From positions 1,364,001 through 1,428,000 of the forward strand of contig JAGPNK010000009.1 in the NCBI GenBank assembly GCA_020746835.1: a stretch of 64,000 nucleotides of DNA, in the 5' to 3' direction. Position 1 is the stretch's first letter. Every line of letters begins with the position of its first letter. Source of the DNA: Stachybotrys elegans (Eukaryota; Ascomycota; Sordariomycetes; Hypocreales; Stachybotryaceae). The position numbers were made by a program, and so were the translations under genes. Below the pieces are notes generated by a model that was not told the origin of the DNA, made no database searches, and saw nothing but the letters and a program-made list of their open reading frames with translations. Shown here piece after piece: positions 56,957 through 64,000 of the stretch.

Positions 56957-59477
56957 ATGTACTTCACTCGCATCGCCCCGGTCACGGCCGGGCTTGCGAG
57001 CCTCGCTCTCGCCCACAACGGAGTCGGTCTGGGAGTCGGCCTCGATGCTGGTGTTGGCCTGGACGCCAGTGTCGGTCTCGGCCTCGGCAGCAAGGTCGGA
57101 GTCGGAGCCGATGTTGACGGCAAACTGGGTGTCGGAGCTGACGTCGGTGTTGGAGCTGACGTCGGTGTCGGTGCTGATGTTGGTGTTGGCGCTGATGTCG
57201 ACGCCGCCGTCGGTGTTGGTGGAAAGGTTGGCGTCGACGCAGATGTCGATGTCGATGGCAAGCTGGGAGTTGGTGCTGACGTCGGCGTTGGTGCCGATGT
57301 TGGCGGCAAGCTTGGTGTTGGCGCTGATGTCGGTGTCGGTGCTGATGTCGACGGCAAGCTGGGTGTCGGCGCTGACGTTGGTGTCGGTGCTGATGTTGAT
57401 GGCAAGCTCGGTGTCGGCGCTGATGTCGGTGTCGGTGTCGGTGTCGGTATCGGCGGCAAGGTTGGCGTTGGTGCCGACATTGACCTGCACAAGCTTCTCG
57501 ACGTGAAGCCCGCCCTCTTCGACCTCGCCCACAGCTGGTCCGACCACGTCCTCTTCCAGGGGTAAGAGTCCTTCATCCGCATTCATCTGCCCGTATCAAC
57601 TAACACGATCAAGTGACTGCTCTCCCGCCACCCCCCTTGCTGACGCCATCTTCCTGGGGCTCAACCTTCACGATGCCCAGATCTCTGGCAACATTGGCCT
57701 GTCCTGCAACACCAAGTTCCTTGCCGAGCCCACCGTCAAGGTCAGCCTCGGTGGCGTCAAGGCCTACGTCGAGGTCGACCTCTCTGCCTCTGCCAAGGTC
57801 CACCAGACCGTTGAGCTCTTCGCCTCCCCCGAGCTGAACATCGACGTTCTCGACCTCCTTGATATTGACCTGAAGGCCGCTCTCGCTCTTGACCTCGTCA
57901 TTGGCTGCGGTGCCGCTCTTGATGTCTCTGCTGGTTTCTACCTGTCCTTCCCCGAGGAGGCCCACGTTGAGATCTCCCTGCTCACCAAGGACATTGTCAA
58001 CGTCAACCTCGAGGGTCTCGTCGCCCAGGCCCTGCCCATTGCTGTTGGTGCCGGCGTCGACCTGTCTGCTGGCGTCGACCTGAACCTTGGCCTCCGCCTC
58101 CGATCCCAGATTGGCGTCTCTGCTGACATTGACATTGTCGGTCTCGACCTCCTTGAGGGCGACCTGCTCGTCAGCGTCTGGGCCAACATCTTCGACTACA
58201 CTGCTGTTCTTATCGAGACTAGCAAGTGCCCCCTGTCCGTTGAGGAGAAGTTTGCCGTCCACTGCGGTGTTGGCATCGAGCTCGGCCTCGAGGTCCTCGA
58301 CATCCTCGACATCAGCCTTGCTCCCAAGATTGACATTCCCCTGTCTCTCGGTGCCCTGGCCGGTGTCTGCGGCAAGGATCGCGGCGAGGTTGGTGACTAC
58401 ATCGGCGAGCTCGGCCGCCCTGGCAACAACCCCGGCCACGGTTCTGACGATGAGGAGGAGGGCTCTGGCTCTAACGGCTCTGACGGTCCCGACGGCTCCC
58501 ACTCTGGCAACGGCTCCAACGGCTCTGATGGTGAGGGCTCTCACTCTGGCAACGGAAACGGAAACGGCAACGGCAACGGCTCTGACGATGGTGAGAACTC
58601 TGGCTCTGATAACGGCTCCCACGGCTCTGATGGTGAGGGCTCTCACCCTGGCAACGGCAACGGCAACGGTAACGGCTCTGACAACGGATCTCACGGTCCT
58701 GACGGCTCTCACTCTGGCAACGGCGGTGACTCTGAGGCCTCTGGCGCTCTTCCCGTCGCCACCTCTGCTGGCTCCAACGCTCCCAACGCCACCGTCACCG
58801 GTGCTCCCGCTTCCATCACCTCGGCTCCCGCCATGATCACCAGCACCGCTTACACCACTGCCACCTACACCATCACCAGCTGCGCTGCTGATGTCCCCAA
58901 CTGCCCTGCTTCCCTGACCCAGAAGGTCATCACCTCGACCGTCATTAAGTACACCACTGTGTGCCCTGCCACCCAGACCGGTGCTCTTCCCGTTACCAGC
59001 GCTGCTCCTTCTCCTCCTGCCCCTGTCAAGACCATCACCAAGACCCTCATCACCATGGTCCCTTGCACCTCGCTGACGACGAGCACCATTGAGCTGCCCA
59101 CTCCTCCCGCCACTCCTGTGGTCCCTACCGTCACCGTCCCTGAGCCTACTGGCCCTTGCAAGGGCTGCGGCCACTCGACGGCTCCCGCACCCAGCGCCCC
59201 TGCCTCGAGCATTCCCGTGCCCTCCGTTCCTCACTCCACGGCTACGGGCCCTGCTCCTTCGGGCCCTGCTTCTACCGGCCCCGTTCCCACTGGCCCCGGT
59301 GTCACCACCCACTACCCCAACCCTACTAGCACGCTCGCCACCATCCCCTCTCCCACTGGCGGCGTCACCGTCCCTACCCCCTCCGCTCCCGGAGTTCCTC
59401 CCGTCAACGCTGCCGGCGCCCTCAAGGTCGGCTTCGCCGCTGTGCTGGCTCCCGCTTTCTTTGCTGCTCTTCTGTAA
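56957..59477 (+). CDS. GPI-anchored cell-wall protein with GVGADV repeats
   Basis: Two exons, 56957-57561 and 57614-59477, joined by a 52-bp phase-2 intron (GTAAGA...CTAAC...AAG), give 822 residues. A signal peptide of about 19 residues (AGLASLALA) leads into residues ~20-180, a Gly-Val-Asp repeat with twelve exact GVGADV hexapeptides and a DGKL spacer every 16-20 residues. A soluble-looking domain (about 200-475; ISGNIGLSCNTKFLAEPTVKVSL...) has a few cysteines. Then come an Asp-rich Gly-Ser-Asn linker (about 495-600) and a Ser/Thr/Pro-rich stalk with the fungal cell-wall motif TYTITSCAADVPNCP...VIKYTTVCPATQ. The protein ends in a hydrophobic GPI signal (ALKVGFAAVLAPAFFAALL). It is probably a surface adhesin or wall protein. 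Confidence 0.85.
57097..57480 (+). repeat. Tandem coding repeat (GVGADV units)
   Basis: About 380 bp of exon 1 consist of 18-bp units encoding GVGADV, interspersed with DGKL spacers and small variants (DVDVDGK, VGGKVG). The repeat lets the antisense strand stay open over the whole exon. Confidence 0.85.
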
Positions 59478-60106
59478 GGTTTGAAGGAAAACTTTTGTGT
59501 GAGGAGGGAGGTTGTCTGGGTTGATGCTTATGAAATGTAATGTAATTACAACAATTACAGGGCCCGGCCGAGGCAGAGCGCCGTCTTGTCCATGTTGGTA
59601 GAGCCACTGGACCAATGCACATCTATTCGAGCATCCTGTTTGCACCGCGAATAGTAATTTTTAATCTAGCCATTCCTTAATGATGTTACAATTTCAGTCC
59701 TCTTTGCCCGTGAATTTTGTGTCAGCTTGTACATGGTGGATGAGTGCAGTTGGTAGTCTTGAATTCACGCTCGCAAAGCGCCCAGTGTAAAAGAGCGATA
59801 ATGCTCTGAGTCACCGGCGACAAACCTTGGCATGATGCGGCGGCAGGGAATCCATGTCATCCTTCACTATTCGATGGTTGGAATGCTGACGCCTCTACGA
59901 CGCTTCGGACTTTTGGCGTTGTCCGATCGTGAACCAGCCTGTCTTGAAAGTCCGTCTCGAGATACATTAAGCCACCGTATAGTCCACTTGAATGAGGAGA
60001 TCCATTCATATTGTTCTTTAATAAACGAGCACAACTCACTTCCACGGAACTCAATTATCAATTATCAATTTTCGATTGCCTATCTGCTCTTCATAATCCA
60101 TCCAAA
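59478..60106. other. Intergenic upstream of the VOC gene
   Basis: 629 bp of AT-richer sequence without recognisable features. Confidence 0.5.
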
Positions 60107-60557
60107 ATGATTGACCACACCAATGTTTGCATCCCCCAGGATCGATTTGAGGAGTGCCACAAGTTCTACCTTGGAGCACTCTCAGGCCTCGGTTACGAGC
60201 AAAAGATGCAATTCGGCCCATACGCCGTTGGACTGGGAGAAGTCGAGTCTTCGGTTCCTGGATACGTTCCCACCGACTTTTGGCTCATGGGCTGCGAGCA
60301 AAAGGACCTCCCCAAGTTTCACACAGCCTTCAGGGCTAAGGGTAAGCCGTCAGCACCATCTAACTGAAGCCTAGCTTTAGCTGACAGAGATAGACCGCGC
60401 TACGGTTGACGCCTTTTACGAAGCTGCCATCAAGGCCGGCGGCAAGGACAACGGGCCGCCTGGAGTACGCTCCCACTACCACGCCAACTATTATGCTGCC
60501 TTTATTACTGACCCTCTTGGAAACAACATTGAAGCCGTGTGCCACTCTCCGGCCTAG
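60107..60557 (+). CDS. VOC (glyoxalase/bleomycin-resistance fold) family protein
   Basis: Exons 60107-60341 and 60388-60557 are joined by a 46-bp phase-1 intron (GTAAGC...GACAG), giving 134 residues. The beta-alpha-beta-beta-beta pattern of one VOC module runs twice. The N-terminal His in MIDHTNV and a late Glu in DPLGNNIEAVCH match the family's metal-binding positions, and the segment DRATVDAFYEAAIKAGGKDNG is typical of fungal small VOC proteins. The protein is probably cytosolic and metal-dependent; the reaction (isomerase, dioxygenase, thiol-transfer) cannot be told. No signal peptide is present. The start at 60107 is directly before the family's usual first residues. Confidence 0.85.
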
Positions 60558-61807
60558 AGAGGCTTGGTGAGGACAGGGAGCCTGCATATGCAAATAAGTG
60601 TCTGGCTGCTGCCTGAGGGGTGCTTTTGTATGTATTAGCCATTTGTCGACGTTGCTTGAGACATCAATGTCATCATGAACCCCAAGACCGAGTATCCAGT
60701 TGTGATGAAGAGTGATAAAGATGATACCGAGGGCTAGGCGGATGATGGCATGCTGAGATTGTGATCAGCGCTGTCCTGTGAGGATGATGGCGCTTCCAAG
60801 ACAGCCATCGGCAGCGTAGTAATATGGGAGTAAATTTCAATGGCCCTGGAATGGCACCGAGGAATATATGAGTAAATTGAAGGGCCTTGGATCGAGGCGA
60901 GTAACCACGTGGGGATGGATCGCCATGTGAAACTTGAAACATGGCCCTCAATTTTCCACCACTCACTCTTCTGGCTGCATGATCCACGTACTATATTCTT
61001 AACTTTGCAGTCATCCTAATGGAAGCGATCCGACTCGCCATATCCGAAATCCCCTGCGTGATTATCGCTCCTTGCCGCCCATAAGCCTCTTGTCACGTTG
61101 AGATATCACTGGCTCTCCTGGATGAAGGATTGCCAACGCGTAGGATCGATCCACTTGGGTGGGCCGATGGCATCAGTCGTCCACTTCAGTGTTTGGGATA
61201 GGGTGAGGGAACCATGGGTCTGCGCCGGATATATATTGTTTCTGCTTGTTTGGTCTGATGATTGACAGCTGTGCCCTGATAAGCATCGACGAACCTCTAA
61301 ACCCTGTGCCTGCAACGTCCCTGCCAAGACCATTCATCTGAAGCAGGGGGGATAATAACCTCATAGCTCTGGTTAATCCACGCATCTTCTAGGCTGTTCT
61401 TGATAGATGTAGATGTGATTTTCGGCTTGGCTACCAAGCGAGATGATAGGAACATGTGGATTTGCTCTGCAGACTTCGAAACGAGCCGTCAACACGCCAT
61501 GTCTTCTAGATCTCGGCAAGCCGGGCCGTGATGAAGCACTTTACTTGACGTGTCCCTTTCAATGAGTCTCATTTATCGCCTGCTCAGGTCGTTGTATAAA
61601 ACAGAGGACTTGCTCCTGTAGCAGAAAGCTTTCCGTTCTCTCCTCTTTCACTCAAGCAATTCCTTTCCTCTCTTTCTTCCAGCCATTCTTTTCATCCACT
61701 CACTTTGCTCAATCGTCTGGTGACGGTTCTACATTCATTTACAACCCTGGTGGTCTTGCTTTCTCTTCCATACCTTGGTACTGCCCATACAAAGCACGGA
61801 AAACACA
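60558..61807. other. Intergenic with the LPMO promoter
   Basis: About 1.25 kb. TATAAAA at 61595-61601 lies about 210 bp before the LPMO start, followed by a CT-rich leader. No gene is recognised. Confidence 0.5.
61595..61601 (+). promoter_or_regulatory. TATA box of the second AA9 gene
   Basis: TATAAAA, followed by a pyrimidine-rich leader (61621-61720) that ends at the ATG at 61808. Confidence 0.5.
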
Positions 61808-62794
61808 ATGCATTCCTCACTCCCTGTTCTCGCGGCTCTTGCCTCCGTCGCACTGGCTCACTACAACTTCGAGGCCCTCATTGTCAACGGAGAAGTCACT
61901 GGTCCCTACGAGTATGTCCGAAGGACTACCAACTTCAACTCTCCCATCGAAGATGTCACTTCACCCAACATGGTCTGCAACCAGGGCGGCCTGGATGCTG
62001 ATATCCGTGCTGGCACTTCCACCTACACTGTTGCTCCAGGAGACTCTGTTGGCTTCACTGTTGCCAGCGATGTCGGTCACCCTGGCCCCATGGCCGTATA
62101 TATGAGCAAGGCGCCTGATGGCACCGAAGCTTCCGACTACCTCGGCGACGGTGACTGGTTCAAGGTGTACTCTCTCACAACTAGCGAGATCAACGAACAG
62201 GGTCTTCAGTGGGCTACCACCATGAACAATGTTGGCATCCGAAACTTCACTTTCACCCTGCCCGACGAGTTGCCCTCCGGAAACTATCTGATGCGAGCCG
62301 AGCACATTGGTCTTCACTCTGCTGGAAACGAAGGCGGCGCTCAGTTCTACATCGGCTGCGCGCAGGTTCAGGTCACCGGATCTGGCTCTGGCACTCCAGA
62401 ACCTACTGTTCAATTTCCCGGCGCCTATACTGGCCAGGAATCTGGAATTCTCATCGGCATCTACTTCCCTGTCCCAACTAGCTACGAGGCTCCTGGACCT
62501 GCAACCTGGCCGAACGCTTGCGAGGATCATACTGCCAACCTGGACGGTCAGGAATCCGACGGTGACTGCACCGGCAGCGACGTCCAGCCTGGCACTGGAG
62601 AACCTGCCCCCTCTCCCGTTCCGTCATCTACCCCGACATCCATTGCTACCCCTGCCCCTACTCCCACCTCGGGCCCTATTGCTTCTCCCACATTCCCTCC
62701 CACCAACGGAACAGATCCCTGTGCGATGAAGCGGTCCGTCCGTCGGTTCAACCGGGTGGCGCGATTGGCCACGGGAGGCCCTCGATACACTTAG
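61808..62794 (+). CDS. AA9 lytic polysaccharide monooxygenase with Ser/Thr/Pro-rich C-terminus
   Basis: The single exon encodes 328 residues. The signal peptide ends at residue 17 (SVALA), exposing His18. The copper brace is completed by H91 (SDVGHPGPM) and Y181 (GGAQFYIGC); H170 in GLHSAGN and Q179 are the second-sphere residues. C57 and C184 can form the usual disulfide. The catalytic domain ends near residue 245. After the NACEDHTANLDGQESDGDC stretch follows a Pro/Ser/Thr linker (about 255-305) and a basic tail (MKRSVRRFNRVARLATGGPRYT) without a CBM1 or GPI signal. It is a secreted copper enzyme that cleaves polysaccharides oxidatively. It converges with the GH5 mannanase 425 bp away. Confidence 0.93.
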   Translation: MHSSLPVLAALASVALAHYNFEALIVNGEVTGPYEYVRRTTNFNSPIEDVTSPNMVCNQGGLDADIRAGTSTYTVAPGDSVGFTVASDVGHPGPMAVYMSKAPDGTEASDYLGDGDWFKVYSLTTSEINEQGLQWATTMNNVGIRNFTFTLPDELPSGNYLMRAEHIGLHSAGNEGGAQFYIGCAQVQVTGSGSGTPEPTVQFPGAYTGQESGILIGIYFPVPTSYEAPGPATWPNACEDHTANLDGQESDGDCTGSDVQPGTGEPAPSPVPSSTPTSIATPAPTPTSGPIASPTFPPTNGTDPCAMKRSVRRFNRVARLATGGPRYT

Positions 62795-63219
62795 GTGAAG
62801 ACCTGCTCTCAGAGCTGAATCATGCGAGAATGATGGCTTCTGAATGAAATTTTGGGGTGACTTACAGGGAAGATGAGAGCTGTGCTATTCTTCTCATTGC
62901 TTTATTCTTGTATATATATATTATTTAGTGCTCATAGCAGTACTTGTATAACCTACCCTCCTATCCGTCGCAGATTCATGCATGCTAGATTCACATGGCA
63001 CCTGGTGACCCATTTGTCTGTTGGGAAGAGAAGTTACATGAAAGCATGACGAAGGCCACGTACCATTCTAAACAGCGACCACCGCCCGAGAAAAAGACAT
63101 GAAGGATGTGGACATCCGAAGAGCTGGCGCAATAAGATGTATTGTTGATGACAATAGAAGATTGTCAAAAGAGTTTGCTATAATACAAGAGGTCATTCAT
63201 TTCACCACCCACACCACTC
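62795..63219. other. Intergenic between convergent AA9 and GH5 genes
   Basis: 425 bp of shared 3' sequence, AT-rich around 62905-62935; nothing else. Confidence 0.5.
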
Positions 63220-64000
63220 CTACTCATTCAGAGAATTGACGTTGGATGCGTGCTCGTACACAAGCTGCTGAGCCTCGGTGTCGTCGAGGTAAATTGTGAA
63301 ACCATCGTTGTGGTTGCGACCGTACGAGTACTCGCTGTAGCCAAACTGCCAGAACATGTCGGGCATCTTCTCGGCGAGGCTGGTAGCCTGCCACAACCCA
63401 ACAGCTTCGAGTCTCGTCCAGTTCGATACGGTACCGATGTACTCCAGGCGAGCCTCATCCGTCAGCCAGCCATACTCCTCATGGACGACGGGCTTGCCAG
63501 CCCTTCTCCCGGAAGCGGCGTGGTCCTTGATCCACTGGTCCGTCCAGGCAACAGTCTTGGTCCACCAGTCGGGGTACGAGTGGAACGTGCCGAAATCGAT
63601 GGTCTCGTACGTCAGCTCGTGGTCGAAGTCGCCGCCGTCGGCGCCGTTGTAGGCCCAGTCGTCGGACTCAATGTTGAAGCCGCCCTCGCCGCCCCAGGTG
63701 ACGAGGTGGTAGGGATCGAGCTCCTTGATGAAGGCACTCATCTCTTGTATCCAGGCACCGATGACCTCGGGGTTGCAGCCAGCAGGGCTACGGGGAAGGT
63801 TGCGGACGCTGTCGGCGCCGCAGCGAGGCTCGTTTCCGAGCTCCCAGGCCATGATGGCGGGAGAATCCTTGTAGCGGGTGACAATCTCGCGGACGTAGCG
63901 CTTGAATGCGTCCTTGATGACGGGTACGTGGTAGAACTGCAGACGTTAGTATGCCTCGATTGAGTTTGAAGACGGAGTCAAAGAGTACTCACATCATCAT
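63220..64000 (-). CDS. GH5 endo-1,4-beta-mannanase (subfamily 7 type), 5'-truncated by window edge
   Basis: The 3' exon is 63936-63220. A 56-bp intron (63937-63992) with GTGAGT donor, CTAAC branch and CTGCAG acceptor separates it from eight bases of an upstream exon at 63993-64000. The remaining 239 codons begin with [39 protein letters not shown]. The acid/base Glu is in WELGNEP and the nucleophile Glu in [10 protein letters not shown]. Also seen are [16 protein letters not shown] and [18 protein letters not shown] near the C-terminus. Mannanases hydrolyse beta-mannan and galactomannan. The signal peptide and any CBM would lie outside the window. Confidence 0.93.

Noticed and set aside
56915..57586. 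Two long antisense frames (214-223 codons) over the repeat exon
   Set aside because: They only mirror the GVGADV repeat in other frames and lack any start context or domain.
57609..59645. 678-codon open frame antisense to the GPI protein gene
   Set aside because: It is a shadow: repetitive C-ending codons of the sense gene leave few stops on the other strand; the sense gene has signal peptide, intron and GPI tail.

Overview
This looks like a nuclear chromosome segment of a filamentous ascomycete, most likely a sordariomycete and plausibly Hypocreales. The genes are split by short GT-AG introns of about 45-200 bp, often with CTAAC or CTGAC branch sites. They sit between GC-rich intergenic stretches of 0.5-4 kb, and both strands are used. 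The families are typical of Pezizomycotina: HET and NACHT proteins, DUF4246, AA9 LPMOs, a hybrid histidine kinase, GMC oxidoreductases and proteinase K-type subtilases. No species is claimed, and I saw no convincing tRNA, rRNA or intact transposon.

Layout. 0-5.3 kb: the 3' part of a HET-domain gene, a mitochondrial-looking Ohr/OsmC peroxidase, and a DUF4246 gene divergent from it. 6-13 kb: a large bacterial-type secreted subtilase, a small eight-cysteine secreted protein, and a GMC oxidoreductase broken by a one-base frameshift. 15-21 kb: flavohemoglobin, a short NACHT NTPase and a low-complexity protein. 22-31.8 kb: an AA9 LPMO, an Mpv17/PMP22 membrane protein, a YtcJ-like amidohydrolase and a disordered nuclear-type protein. 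32-41 kb: a double-chromodomain protein, a proteinase K-type subtilisin and Aurora kinase. 41-47 kb: a 1339-residue hybrid histidine kinase and an unrecognised membrane-anchored protein. 48-53 kb: a secreted M14 carboxypeptidase and an intact secreted GMC oxidoreductase. 57-64 kb: a GPI-anchored repeat protein, a VOC/glyoxalase-fold protein, a second AA9 LPMO and the 3' part of a GH5 mannanase.

The genes do not form a classical biosynthetic cluster. Three themes recur. One is a secreted degradative set: two subtilases, a carboxypeptidase, two LPMOs, a mannanase and an FAD oxidoreductase that may feed LPMOs. The second is stress detoxification, by Ohr and flavohemoglobin. The third is self/non-self recognition, by the HET and NACHT proteins. 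The most distinctive single object is the GPI protein at 56957-59477, whose N-terminal third is a Gly-Val-Asp repeat built on GVGADV hexapeptides.

Intron junctions and starts were set by eye from splice motifs and reading-frame continuity. Family calls rest on recognised motifs, not on database searches.
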